Assembly: GCA_036924835.1 (NCBI GenBank) | Contig: JBAGRR010000001.1 | Span: 1,240,001-1,304,000, forward strand | DNA: 64,000 nucleotides | Direction of reading: 5' to 3' | Source: Nitrobacteraceae bacterium AZCC 1564 | GTDB lineage: Bacteria > Pseudomonadota > Alphaproteobacteria > Rhizobiales > Xanthobacteraceae | In this document: positions 51,972 to 60,547 of the stretch, in pieces | Position numbering within the stretch: position 1 is the first letter of the stretch | Layout: each line of letters begins with the position of its first letter | Position numbers and translations under genes: made by a program | Notes under the pieces: model-generated | What the model was told of the DNA's origin: nothing | The model's input: only the letters and a program-made list of their open reading frames with translations | Databases searched by the model: none

Positions 51972-52289
51972 ATGTCCACTTTCGACAAGCGCCAGGAAAG
52001 CTTCGAAAAGAAGTTCGCCCTCGACGAGGAACAGAAGTTCAAGGCGGAAGCCCGCCGGAACAAGCTTTTGGGCCTTTGGGCCGCTGAAAAACTAGGCAAA
52101 ACCGGCGACGATGCCGCCGCCTACTCCAAGGAAGTGGTGTCCGCCGATTTTGAAGAAGCCGGCGATGGCGACGTTCTTCGCAAGGTCGTGAAGGACCTCG
52201 CGGACAAGGGGGTCACCGAAGCCGAAGTCCGGCAGAAAATGGATGAGCTGGTCGCCATTGCCGTGGCCCAGATCAAGGCGGGCCAATAA
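51972..52289 (+). CDS. DUF1476 domain protein
   Basis: The 105-residue protein starts MSTFDKRQESFEKKFALDEEQKFKAEARRNKLLGLWAAEKLGKTG, the hallmark of DUF1476, a small alphaproteobacterial family related to an inhibitor of the F1 ATPase (the zeta subunit). ATP synthase inhibition is known for some members and is plausible here. It is soluble and helical. It diverges from purC by 290 bp and is followed by a strong terminator. Confidence 0.9.
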   Translation: MSTFDKRQESFEKKFALDEEQKFKAEARRNKLLGLWAAEKLGKTGDDAAAYSKEVVSADFEEAGDGDVLRKVVKDLADKGVTEAEVRQKMDELVAIAVAQIKAGQ

Positions 52290-52316
52290 GGGCCCCAGAC
52301 GATAATCCCGATTTAT

Positions 52317-52354
52317 CGGCCCGCGAGATGACCCTCGCGGGCCGAGCCTTTTTT
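52317..52354 (+). terminator. Rho-independent terminator after the DUF1476 gene
   Basis: An 11-bp GC stem (CGGCCCGCGAG and CTCGCGGGCCG, 52317-52344) is followed by a T6 run (52349-52354). Confidence 0.92.
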
Positions 52355-52357
52355 AAT

Positions 52358-52521
52358 GCCCTCTCGAATCCAAAGTTCGCCTCATGGTGAGCGCGCTCCG
52401 CAGCGAACTTTGGATTCGAGAGGGCACTAGTAAATCTATGCTTCTAGTGTGGTTTAGGTTCAGAAGTTCGCTGGAAGGACGCGATGGAAAAATGGAGCGA
52501 ACTTCTGAACCACCACACTAG
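52358..52521. repeat. Paired-hairpin element, subfamily A (164 bp)
   Basis: Hairpin 1 (52358-52430) begins GCCCTCTCGAATCC rather than CTAGTGTCC, so its left outer arm is partly lost, while its right arm ends CACTAG. Hairpin 2 (52444-52521) is intact. The linker ends TATGCTT. The final CTAG abuts the cynS stop codon (TGA on the minus strand at 52524-52522). Confidence 0.9.
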
Positions 52522-53004
52522 TCAGCCTTCCTTGAAGCCGTATTCCGGCACGTTGCCCGAGGCGCCGTAATATTTGTACGGCAGGAACTTGCCCGACATA
52601 GTGATCTTGACGCGATCCCCCTTCGGATTGGGCAGGCGCTCCATCACCATGTCGAAGTCGATCGCGGACATGATGCCGTCGCCATACTCCTCCTCGATCA
52701 GCGCCTTCCACGCCGGGCCATTCACCATCACCAGCTCGTAGAAGCGGTAAATCAGCGGGTCGGTCGGCGGCATCGGCATTCCGCGCATCGGCGTTTCATT
52801 GAGCATCGCGATTTCGGACTTCGACAGTCCAAATAGTTCGCCTGCGTTGGCCGCCTGCGGTTTGGTGAGCTTCATCTGACCGAGGATCGCGCCGACGATC
52901 AGAACCTCCGAATATCCGCCGATCTGCTCGCAGATGTATTTCCAGGTCCAACCCTTGTCGCGCTTGATATCAAGCAGCTTCTCGGTGAGATCGGATCGCT
53001 TCAT
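52522..53004 (-). CDS. cynS: Cyanate hydratase (cyanase)
   Basis: From the ATG at 53004 the product has 160 residues. The N-terminal helical domain starts MKRSDLTEKLLDIKRDKGWTWKYICEQIGG. The catalytic region has PLIYRFYELVMVNGPAWKALIEEEYGDGIMSAIDF, retaining the Arg, Glu and Ser known as active-site residues of E. coli cyanase. It converts cyanate and bicarbonate to ammonium and carbon dioxide. It is the last gene of the transporter operon, so cyanate is the probable cargo of that ABC system. Confidence 0.95.
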   Translation of the reverse strand: MKRSDLTEKLLDIKRDKGWTWKYICEQIGGYSEVLIVGAILGQMKLTKPQAANAGELFGLSKSEIAMLNETPMRGMPMPPTDPLIYRFYELVMVNGPAWKALIEEEYGDGIMSAIDFDMVMERLPNPKGDRVKITMSGKFLPYKYYGASGNVPEYGFKEG

Positions 53005-53024
53005 GATTGAACTCCTGTTCTTTC

Positions 53025-53948
53025 TTAATTGACGTTGACTTGGGACGTGCCGGATGCGGCCTTTGGCCATTCGGCGGGATTGGACGAGATGATTGCGGGC
53101 TCGCCGAGCCCCGGTCGCACCACCGGCACATTGCGCGGGTCGTGGTCCTTGGTTGTTGCGACGAAGGTCTTGCTGCGGCTGACAAGAAAATCGACGATGT
53201 GATTCCGTGTGGCGTAATAGAGCGGGTGACGATGCAGATCGATGCGAGCCCGATCCTTCGGCAATGGGTTCTCGACGATCTCGGCCAGCACCGCCCCTGG
53301 ACCGTTGGTCATCAGGAAGATCTTGTCGGCGAGATAGATCGCCTCGTCCACGTCGTGCGTAATCATGAATGTCGTCTGCCCGGTCTCCAGACAGATGCGC
53401 CGGACCTCGTCCTGCAACGTGCCGCGGGTCAACGCGTCGAGCGCCGAGAACGGCTCATCCATCAGCAGGATTTTTGGCGTAATCGACAAAGCACGCGCGA
53501 TACCGACGCGCTGTTTCATGCCGCCCGATAATTCCGATGGCCGCTTCAATTCCGAACCTGTCAGGCCGACGAGATCGATGAAGGTCTGCGCGTGTGCCTT
53601 GACCCTTGCCTGATCCCATTTGGGCCACTTGGACGACACCGCGAAACTGACATTGCCGAGCACCGTTCGCCACGGCAGCAACGCATGGCTTTGGAAAATC
53701 ACCGCACGGTCGAGGCTCGTGCCTTCGATCGCCTGCCCATCCACGATCACAGCACCTTCACTCGGCTCATCGAGACCCGCGAGAATATTGAGCACGGTGG
53801 TCTTACCGCATCCGGAGTGCCCGATGATGCAGCCGAACTCGCCGCGCTCTAGCGACAACCAAAGATGTTCGAAGATGGTCGTCGGACTGCCGGACGATAC
53901 GGCGGGATAACGCCGTGCGATGTCTTCGATCGATATGAAGCTGGCCAT
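53025..53948 (-). CDS. cynD: Cyanate/nitrate-type ABC transporter ATP-binding protein
   Basis: The start at 53948 gives 307 residues. Walker A GHSGCGKTTVLNILAGL, signature LSGGMKQRVGIARAL and Walker B ILLMDEPFSALDALTR are all present, as is TFMITHDVDEAIYLADKIFLM. This is the NrtD/TauB-type ATPase of anion and sulfonate importers. The gene lies 20 bp before cynS and 5 bp after the permease gene, in cynABDS order. Confidence 0.93.
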   Translation of the reverse strand: MASFISIEDIARRYPAVSSGSPTTIFEHLWLSLERGEFGCIIGHSGCGKTTVLNILAGLDEPSEGAVIVDGQAIEGTSLDRAVIFQSHALLPWRTVLGNVSFAVSSKWPKWDQARVKAHAQTFIDLVGLTGSELKRPSELSGGMKQRVGIARALSITPKILLMDEPFSALDALTRGTLQDEVRRICLETGQTTFMITHDVDEAIYLADKIFLMTNGPGAVLAEIVENPLPKDRARIDLHRHPLYYATRNHIVDFLVSRSKTFVATTKDHDPRNVPVVRPGLGEPAIISSNPAEWPKAASGTSQVNVN

Positions 53949-53953
53949 ATTCC

Positions 53954-54793
53954 CTACTCCGGAAACGTGACCATGCGCGTGAACCGCGCGAGGATCTGGT
54001 CGAACATCATTCCAACGATGCCGATCACCAGGATGGCAATGATCACATTGGTGATCGACAGATTGTTCCACTCATTCCAGACGAAGTAACCGATGCCGGT
54101 GCCACCGACGAGCATCTCGGCCGCGACGATCACGAGCCACGCGATGCCGATGGAAATCCGCATGCCGGTGAGAATGGTCGGCGCCGCAGCGGGCAGGATC
54201 ACAGTAAAGGCCCGCCGTATCGGCCCTACCTCCAGCGTGCGCGCGACATTGATCCACTCCTTGCGAACGGAGGCGACACCAAATGCGGTGTTGATCAGCA
54301 TCGGCCAGATCGCGCAGATGAAGATCACGAAGATCGCGGAAATGCTGGAGTCCTTAATGGTGTAGAGCGCGAGCGGCATCCAGGCGAGCGGAGAGATCGG
54401 CTTCAGCACCTGGATGAACGGATCAAGAGCTTTGCTGATCAGCGGCGACATCCCGATCAGAAAGCCGAGAGGAATCGCAGCTACCACCGCAAGCAGATAG
54501 CCGAACAGCACGCGCGCGATGGAATAGCCGAGCTGAATGCCGAGGCCCTTGTCGTTCGGCCCCTTGTCGTAGAACGGACTTTTAATGTGCTCCCACAACT
54601 TTGCGCCGACATCGAGCGGGCCCGGCATCGCCGATTTGCCCTGCGTCGCCGTCAGCCCCATCAGCTTGGCGTATTCCGGGCTCATGGTAGTAACCGGTGC
54701 GGTGCTGCGGGTGGCCAGATGCCACGCGCCAATGAAGACTGCGAAGATTGCAACCGAGAGGATGGCCGCGCGAAACCTGAGCGATGATGCCAC
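53954..54793 (-). CDS. cynB: Cyanate/nitrate-type ABC transporter permease
   Basis: The 279-residue protein has about six membrane segments and the permease loop RTLEVGPIRRAFTVILPAAAPTILTGMRISIGIAWLVIVAAEML, matching NrtB/CynB. It would form a homodimeric channel for the anion delivered by the binding protein. It starts 1 bp after that gene's stop, so translation is likely coupled. Confidence 0.93.
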   Translation of the reverse strand: MASSLRFRAAILSVAIFAVFIGAWHLATRSTAPVTTMSPEYAKLMGLTATQGKSAMPGPLDVGAKLWEHIKSPFYDKGPNDKGLGIQLGYSIARVLFGYLLAVVAAIPLGFLIGMSPLISKALDPFIQVLKPISPLAWMPLALYTIKDSSISAIFVIFICAIWPMLINTAFGVASVRKEWINVARTLEVGPIRRAFTVILPAAAPTILTGMRISIGIAWLVIVAAEMLVGGTGIGYFVWNEWNNLSITNVIIAILVIGIVGMMFDQILARFTRMVTFPE

Positions 54794-54794
54794 G

Positions 54795-56180
54795 TCAGCT
54801 CGCCTTCCTGATTTTGAAGCTGGCGAGATAATCGTCAGGCTTTGCCGGATCGAAGGTCTTGCCCATGACGGCGAAGGACTTTGAGGTCGTTTCCGGCGGG
54901 GTAAAGCCGGCCTCCTTCATCAGCCTCGCGGTATCGGTCGCCAGATAAACCTGGCTCGCGACGTTAGCGTAATCGACATCACCCTTGATCTGCCCCCACC
55001 GCTTCATCTGGGTCATGATCCACACCGCGAACGACTGCCAGGGGAATGGATCGAAATCGACGCGGTTCGGCTGGGTGACGACATTGCCGAGGCCATCGGC
55101 GAAGGTGCCGGTCAGAATCTGTTCGAGCACGATCTGCGGCTGGTTGAGATAGTTTGCCGGCGCGATCGCCTCGGCAATCTGCTTGCGGTTCTCGGGCTTG
55201 TGGGCGAACGCTGTCGCATCGATGATCGACTTCAGCAGCGCGGCATACGTGTTTGGCATCGTCGTGACGAATTCCTTCGACGCCGCAAAGGCGCAGCATG
55301 GGTGCCCTTCCCAGATATCTTTCGTCAGGATGTGAATGAAACCGACGCCGTCATAAACCGCGCGCTGATTCATCGGATCCGGCCCGAGGAAGCCGTCGAT
55401 ATTGTCCGCGCGCAAGTTTGCGACCATTTCCGGCGGTGGCACCGCACGGATTTGCACGTCGGTATCGGGATCGATGCCGTGCTCCGCGAGATAGTAGCGC
55501 AGCAGGTAGTTGTGCATCGAGTAGTCGAACGGCACCGCGAACTTGAAGCCCTTCCAGTCCTTCGGGTCGCGCTTGTCCTTATGCTTCATCGCAAGCGTGA
55601 TCGCCTGCCCGTTGATGTTCTCCACCGCCGGCATCGTGTAGGGCTGCGGAGTTGAGCCGACGCCCATGGTGATGGCGAGCGGCATCGGCGACAGCATGTG
55701 CGCCGCGTCGTATTCCTTGTTCAGTGTCTTGTCGCGGATCACTGCCCAACCGGCGGTCTTGATCACTTCGACGTTGAGACCCTGCTTGGAATAGAACCCC
55801 ATGGGCGCGGCCATGATGATCGGCGTCGCGCAGGTGATCGGAATGAACCCGACCTTGAGGTCCTTCTTTTCGAGCGGAGCGCCCTGCGCAAACACTTCGG
55901 TTGCGGTCTTGAGCGGGAAGAACTGCGACACCGCCGCAAGCGCCGTCGCGGCACCGACAGACTTCAGGAACGCGCGGCGCGCCACGTCCTGCGGGAACAT
56001 CGCCCGCATGACCGCCGATGCGACGACGCCCTCGTACCGCTCGTCCTCGCTCTCTGCCGGGACGCACTGCAGAGCGACCTGCGCCTCACGGTCGTGCTCA
56101 CCTTGCGAACGATGCCGCCCGCAATTGCATCCCATGGACAACGGGTTTTCGGTATCGAACGGATTGTCGAAGATGGACAT
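54795..56180 (-). CDS. cynA: Cyanate/nitrate-type ABC transporter substrate-binding protein
   Basis: The 461-residue protein has an unusual 70-residue N-terminus containing MGCNCGRHRSQGEHD, then a Tat-like signal (ARRAFLKSVGAATALAAVSQFFPL), then the NrtA/CmpA fold with KVGFIPITCATPIIMAAPMGFYSKQGLNVEVIKTAGW and EMVANLRADNIDGFLGPDPMNQRAV. It starts 29 nt after the transcription start predicted from the sigma-54 promoter, with AGGGAG 8-13 nt before its ATG. The ligand is inferred to be cyanate from the linked cyanase; nitrate or bicarbonate remain possible. Confidence 0.9.
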   Translation of the reverse strand: MSIFDNPFDTENPLSMGCNCGRHRSQGEHDREAQVALQCVPAESEDERYEGVVASAVMRAMFPQDVARRAFLKSVGAATALAAVSQFFPLKTATEVFAQGAPLEKKDLKVGFIPITCATPIIMAAPMGFYSKQGLNVEVIKTAGWAVIRDKTLNKEYDAAHMLSPMPLAITMGVGSTPQPYTMPAVENINGQAITLAMKHKDKRDPKDWKGFKFAVPFDYSMHNYLLRYYLAEHGIDPDTDVQIRAVPPPEMVANLRADNIDGFLGPDPMNQRAVYDGVGFIHILTKDIWEGHPCCAFAASKEFVTTMPNTYAALLKSIIDATAFAHKPENRKQIAEAIAPANYLNQPQIVLEQILTGTFADGLGNVVTQPNRVDFDPFPWQSFAVWIMTQMKRWGQIKGDVDYANVASQVYLATDTARLMKEAGFTPPETTSKSFAVMGKTFDPAKPDDYLASFKIRKAS

Positions 56181-56220
56181 CGCGAGCTCCCTGCGTGATC
56201 GGCCTCTGGGAGCTTATTAC

Positions 56221-56235
56221 GCAAGCTTCGTGCCA
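56221..56235 (-). promoter_or_regulatory. Sigma-54 (-24/-12) promoter of the cyn operon
   Basis: On the minus strand TGGCACGAAGCTTGC matches the sigma-54 consensus TGGCACG-N4-TTGC exactly, with GG and GC elements at the right spacing. The predicted transcription start is near 56209, about 29 nt before the cynA ATG. Confidence 0.88.
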
Positions 56236-56290
56236 TGCCGCGGAGCCCAAAATCTTCAATAACCCCAGTGGCGGTGCGACAAATTGGCAT

Positions 56291-56345
56291 TTACGAAATT
56301 TCGTAATACGCGATATTTCGTAATTGAATTTACGAGATTTCGTCA
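56291..56345. promoter_or_regulatory. Three palindromes, likely activator binding sites
   Basis: A perfect 16-bp palindrome TTACGAAATTTCGTAA (56291-56306) is followed by two related imperfect copies at 56307-56322 and 56330-56345 that share ACG-N5-TTTCGT. They lie 82-136 bp upstream of the predicted cyn transcription start, the usual distance for a sigma-54 activator, and just before the start codon of the divergent activator gene, where they could also give autoregulation. Confidence 0.8.
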
Positions 56346-56346
56346 G

Positions 56347-58251
56347 ATGTCACATGGTTCAGAGATCACTGAAGGGCAGCTCTCTAAGTCGCTTTCCGCC
56401 AGCGCCCCTAGCAGCGCATTCGACTTTTCGGTCGAGCCTTTGCTGCTGCTCGACCCCAAAGCGGACCAGATCATTGATGCGAATCCGGCGGCCTGCACCC
56501 TCCTCGGTTACGACCGCACGCTGCTGCGGCAGATGAAAATCAGCGCTCTTCATGCGGGACAACTTCCGGCCTTGATCGTGTTTACCCAGGCCGTATTGGC
56601 CAAGGGCGCCTACTGGACACGTTCGTTGATCCCCAGACACGCCGCCGGCACCGAGCTTCGCGTCGAATACACCGGCTCAGTTATTCCCAACGGCGAGAAC
56701 TCGCTGGTGCTTCTCGCCATCAGCGATCTCGAGGAGCGGCAGCGCCGCGCCGTCGATGCAGCGGCGGAAGATTACATGCGCGGCGGTATCGCCGCTTGGC
56801 AACGCGTCGAGCGGGTATTTCGCGACATCGAGCGCGAGAACCAATTGATCCTGCGTGCGGCAGGCGAAGGCATCTACGGTGTCAATGCTGAGGGCAAAAC
56901 CACCTTCGTCAATCCTGCCGCGGAGCGGATGCTTGGATGGTCAGCGGACGAGCTGGTGGGAAAGGATATTCATTCTATCGTGCACCACACCCATCACGAT
57001 GGCAGGCATTATCCACATGAGGATTGCCCGATTTACGCAGCATTCCGGGATGGCGCCGTCCACAAAATCGACGGCGAGGTGTTCTGGCGAAAGGACGGCA
57101 CGCCGGTCTGGGTGGAGTACACATCAACTCCGATCCGAGATCGCAATCTGGTGGTTGGCGCCGTCATCGTGTTTCGCGATGTCAGCCAGCGCCGTGAAGC
57201 TGACGAGAAGTTGCGGGCAGCACTTGCCGAGGTTGATCAATTGCGTGAACGCCTTGAGCAGGAAAACGCTTATCTGCAGGAAGAAATCCGCATCGAGACC
57301 AATCCACGCGGCATTATCGGACGCTCAGAGGCGATCCAGACCGTCCTACGGCAGGTCAACCTCGTCGCGCCCACCGACGCGTCGGTGCTGATCACCGGCG
57401 AATCCGGCACGGGCAAGGAGCTGATCGCCCGAGCAATCCATGAAGCGAGCCAACGGCAGGACCGCCCGCTGATCCGCGTCAATTGTGCGGCCATCCCACG
57501 CGAACTATTCGAGAGCGAATTCTTCGGCCATGTCAGAGGCGCATTTACGGGCGCGCTACGCGATCGGATCGGGCGCTTTGAACTTGCCGATGGAGGCACG
57601 CTGTTTCTCGACGAAGTCGGCGAGATCCCGCTCGAGCTCCAAGGCAAGCTCCTGCGCGTGTTGCAGGAAGGACATTTCGAGCGCGTGGGCGAAGAACGCA
57701 CGCGTGCGGTGGACGTCCGCGTCATTGCCGCCACCAATCGCGACCTGAAGCGGGAGGTTCAGGGGGGCCGCTTCCGTGAAGACCTTTATTTTCGGCTTAA
57801 CGTGTTTCCGGTGGAATCTATTCCGTTGCGCGAACGACGCGAAGACATTCCCCTGCTCGCGCAACACTTCCTCAGCAGCGAGAGCAAAGCGCTGAAATCG
57901 GATCTTCGGCTGTCGGAGGGGGATGCCCGTAAGCTGTCGCGCTACGACTGGCCGGGCAATGTCCGCGAACTGCAGAACGTCATCGAACGTGCCGCCATTC
58001 TCGCACAGAACGGGCGGCTGCGGATCGATCTGCCGGACGGCCATACTGCAACGTCGACGGACCATCGCAAAGGCGTGCCGCGACCAGCGATTCTCACCGA
58101 CGATGAATTTCGCGCACAGGAGCGCGCCAACATCGCCGCTGCACTTAAGATCTGTAATGGCAAAGTGTCTGGTGCAGGCGGCGCCGCCGAGCTCCTTGCA
58201 ATGAAGCCGACGACGCTTGCCTCACGTATCAAAGCACTGGGTTTAAATTAG
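56347..58251 (+). CDS. PAS-containing sigma-54-dependent transcriptional activator
   Basis: From the ATG at 56347 the product has 634 residues. PAS-like domains lie at about 25-135 and 175-290, the second with FVNPAAERMLGWSADELVGKDIHSIVHH. The AAA+ domain (about 325-560) has Walker A ITGESGTGKELIAR, the sigma-54 contact GAFTGA in GHVRGAFTGALRDR, and LFLDEVGEIPLELQGKLLRVLQE. A Fis-type helix-turn-helix ends the chain (NGKVSGAGGAAELLAMKPTTLASRIKALG). It is divergent from the cyn operon and its likely activator. No clear ribosome site precedes the ATG. Confidence 0.9.
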   Translation: MSHGSEITEGQLSKSLSASAPSSAFDFSVEPLLLLDPKADQIIDANPAACTLLGYDRTLLRQMKISALHAGQLPALIVFTQAVLAKGAYWTRSLIPRHAAGTELRVEYTGSVIPNGENSLVLLAISDLEERQRRAVDAAAEDYMRGGIAAWQRVERVFRDIERENQLILRAAGEGIYGVNAEGKTTFVNPAAERMLGWSADELVGKDIHSIVHHTHHDGRHYPHEDCPIYAAFRDGAVHKIDGEVFWRKDGTPVWVEYTSTPIRDRNLVVGAVIVFRDVSQRREADEKLRAALAEVDQLRERLEQENAYLQEEIRIETNPRGIIGRSEAIQTVLRQVNLVAPTDASVLITGESGTGKELIARAIHEASQRQDRPLIRVNCAAIPRELFESEFFGHVRGAFTGALRDRIGRFELADGGTLFLDEVGEIPLELQGKLLRVLQEGHFERVGEERTRAVDVRVIAATNRDLKREVQGGRFREDLYFRLNVFPVESIPLRERREDIPLLAQHFLSSESKALKSDLRLSEGDARKLSRYDWPGNVRELQNVIERAAILAQNGRLRIDLPDGHTATSTDHRKGVPRPAILTDDEFRAQERANIAAALKICNGKVSGAGGAAELLAMKPTTLASRIKALGLN

Positions 58252-58261
58252 CCGGAGCCGA

Positions 58262-58753
58262 TCACTTCAGCGCGTCCGCGACTTTCGCAATGCCGGCGTT
58301 GGCGCAGACTTCGTCCTTGTCGCCGCCCGGTGCGCCGGACACGCCGACTGCGCCGATGGTCTCGTTGCCAACCTTGATCGGCACGCCGCCCGCCGCCCAG
58401 ACCGTTCCCGGAATCTGACGCAGGTAAGCCCTTTCCGGGTCCGATGTGAGCTTCGCGAATTCACCCGACGTCTGGCCGCGCGTGCGGGCCGTATAAGCCT
58501 TGAGGCGGCTGAACTCCATAGTATGGGGATTGGTGCCATCGCCGCGGATCTGCGCAGCAACGTTGCCCGCCTTGTCGATAATGGTGATCGAAATCTTGTA
58601 GCCGTCCTTCGTGCACTGATCGAGGGTTCCTTGGAGTATGGCCATCGCCATTCCCATCGAGATATTCTTTTCAGTTTGAAGTGCCTGCGCGTAGGCAGAA
58701 CCGCAGGCGAAAACAGAAGCAGAGGCGAGCAACACGAGGCGTATCAAACGCAT
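58262..58753 (-). CDS. Secreted HbpS/GlcG-like protein
   Basis: The 163-residue protein has a signal peptide ending AYA and one HbpS-like (GlcG) domain: MAMAILQGTLDQCTKDGYKISITIIDKAGNVAAQIRGDGTNPHTMEFSRLKAYTA, then PGTVWAAGGVPIKVGNETIGAVGVSGAPGGDKDEVCANAGIAKV. Members bind heme or related tetrapyrroles, or are accessory to oxidation enzymes. It is expected in the periplasm. Its end lies 11 bp from the sigma-54 activator stop, convergent with it. Confidence 0.88.
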   Translation of the reverse strand: MRLIRLVLLASASVFACGSAYAQALQTEKNISMGMAMAILQGTLDQCTKDGYKISITIIDKAGNVAAQIRGDGTNPHTMEFSRLKAYTARTRGQTSGEFAKLTSDPERAYLRQIPGTVWAAGGVPIKVGNETIGAVGVSGAPGGDKDEVCANAGIAKVADALK

Positions 58754-58866
58754 GGGTGAACCTCCCTTATATGTTAGTTTTGAAACAACCCTTCCTAGCG
58801 CACTTTAGTCCGAGCGCTGAGGGATAATTGTCGGGAGATCATGTTGCATCAGCGAAGCGACGGTGG

Positions 58867-59241
58867 TCACTTCAAGGTGATCTGAAAGCTCATCGATCCG
58901 TTGATCGTAAAACCGTCCTGCGGCGCAGGGCCATATTGGCGATTGGTATTGATATTGCTGTTGACGTTCTCCAGCCGGCAATCCTTGGCTAGCGTGTCCT
59001 TCAGCAAATCACATTCGCGTGCCGCCGTTTCATAGATCATACGGCGAGCTTTCTCCCGCAATTTCTGAGCTTCTTCGCTGTCGCCGGTGGGACCAGGCAC
59101 GAAGAAATTCAGCGAGCTTTGAACTCTTACCGATCCGTCCTGGCGGCTGCGTCCCTCCGGAAAAAGCGGCGACTGGGCCGTCGCCGACGTCATAAGCATC
59201 ACACTGGCGCAAGCAGCAAACAAAATGCGATTGGTCATCAT
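58867..59241 (-). CDS. Small secreted protein, unknown family
   Basis: The ATG at 59241, 4 nt after AGGGAG, gives 124 residues. A signal peptide (ILFAACASVMLMTSATAQ) is followed by a polar domain with EAQKLREKARRMIYETAARECDLLKDTLAKDCRLENVNSNIN, a likely helix with two cysteines, and GFTINGSMSFQITLK at the end. No family is recognised. It is monocistronic. Confidence 0.75.
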   Translation of the reverse strand: MMTNRILFAACASVMLMTSATAQSPLFPEGRSRQDGSVRVQSSLNFFVPGPTGDSEEAQKLREKARRMIYETAARECDLLKDTLAKDCRLENVNSNINTNRQYGPAPQDGFTINGSMSFQITLK

Positions 59242-59343
59242 CAATCTCCCTGCACATATTCTGAATACTGCGGGACTAGCAAAGGGCGATTGCGGTTTGA
59301 CGAAGAACTGATGATGGAAATGAGACCGTTCGTTCAGGCCTCG

Positions 59344-60543
59344 TTAACTGAGGATTTTTGAATCCCATTTTGGATCACAAGAAGCACCGCCTCCAAGTCC
59401 TTTTCGATCTGCTCGGACGACAGATCGACGACATGGTAATCGCGCTGGGCGAAGCCATTCACGACGAGATGCCCGATCACGCAAAACCGTCTCGGTTTCA
59501 CCTGGATGCACGATCTCGATCGCGACGCGATGGGAAAACGAAACGAAATCGGGAATATGGCGCCCCACCGGCGTTTGCCGCTTGAATTGCGCTGCAAAGC
59601 GGCGATCGGTTGTCAGGGCCTGCCACAGGATCCGCTCGGCATCAGTCGGATTACGGCGTAGCAGCCGTGCCAAGCCTCGCACGGTGCCGCTCTCGGACGG
59701 CGATCGCGCCTCGCTGTGCTCCGCAAGCAAAGCGCGTAGCCGTGTCGCGTCATTGCTATCAAGAACACCACCCTTGGCCGGCCCCTTCCGCCCTTCGGCA
59801 ATCGCCATGACGACACCGTGCAGCGTACGGATATCCTGCTTGCTCGGCTCCATCCGGGTGAAGATGTTGCGCAGATTGACCAGCATCACATCGCGCTTTT
59901 CCGGCGGCCGCAGGAATTCCACCTTGTCGAGTTCATTGACCAGATTGTCGAAGAAGGTCTGCATCTGGTGATTGGGAGCCCGTTCCGAGCGCTCCGGCCT
60001 ATCGAACGGCAACGCATTCGATGTCGCAAGCTTGAACCACTCGTACCCCGTCAGCAGCACCGCCTGGGCGAGATTCAGCGAAGTGAAGCCCGGATTCACC
60101 GGAAAGGTGATGATGCGATTGGCGAGAGCGACCTCTTCGTTCATCAGCCCCCAGCGCTCGCGGCCAAACAGAATTGCAGTCGTGCCCTGAGCTGCCGTCT
60201 CCTGAACGATCTGCCGGGCGGCTTCCTCAGGCCCGACCACCGGTTTGGCCTGATCATGTGCGCGCGCCGTCGTCGCGAACAAAAGCGAGCAATCGGCGAC
60301 CGCCGCTTCAACGGTATCGAACAGTTCCACGTTGTTGAGAATATGGTCCGCTCCCGCCGCGGCACGCTGGGCGGCCATGTTCGGCCAGCCATCGCGGGGG
60401 TTGACGATGCGCAAGCGCGTCAGGCCGAAATTGCCCATGGCGCGCGCGCACATGCCGATGTTCTCGCCAAGCTGCGGCTCCACCAGAACCACGATGGGAC
60501 CGGTCAATTCGATGCCGGCTTTGGTCTTGTCCGTACCGGACAT
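59344..60543 (-). CDS. trmJ: TrmJ-type RNA methyltransferase fused to DUF559, frameshift in the DUF559 part
   Basis: Residues 1 to about 250 are a SPOUT methyltransferase of the TrmJ (tRNA Cm32/Um32) type: PIVVLVEPQLGENIGMCARAMGNFGLTRLRIVNP, AILFGRERWGLMNEEVALAN, FPVNPGFTSLNLAQAVLLTGYEW. From about residue 285 a DUF559 nuclease-like domain starts (RLLRRNPTDAERILWQALTTDRRFAAQFKRQTPVGRHIPDFV). After REWL the frame goes astray; the matching ending AQRDYHVVDLSSEQIEKDLE lies one frame over and stops at 59334. Removing one base near 59452 would restore WLAQRDYHV. The methyltransferase part is complete. Confidence 0.88.
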   Translation of the reverse strand: MSGTDKTKAGIELTGPIVVLVEPQLGENIGMCARAMGNFGLTRLRIVNPRDGWPNMAAQRAAAGADHILNNVELFDTVEAAVADCSLLFATTARAHDQAKPVVGPEEAARQIVQETAAQGTTAILFGRERWGLMNEEVALANRIITFPVNPGFTSLNLAQAVLLTGYEWFKLATSNALPFDRPERSERAPNHQMQTFFDNLVNELDKVEFLRPPEKRDVMLVNLRNIFTRMEPSKQDIRTLHGVVMAIAEGRKGPAKGGVLDSNDATRLRALLAEHSEARSPSESGTVRGLARLLRRNPTDAERILWQALTTDRRFAAQFKRQTPVGRHIPDFVSFSHRVAIEIVHPGETETVLRDRASRREWLRPARLPCRRSVVRADRKGLGGGASCDPKWDSKILS

Positions 60544-60547
60544 GGGT

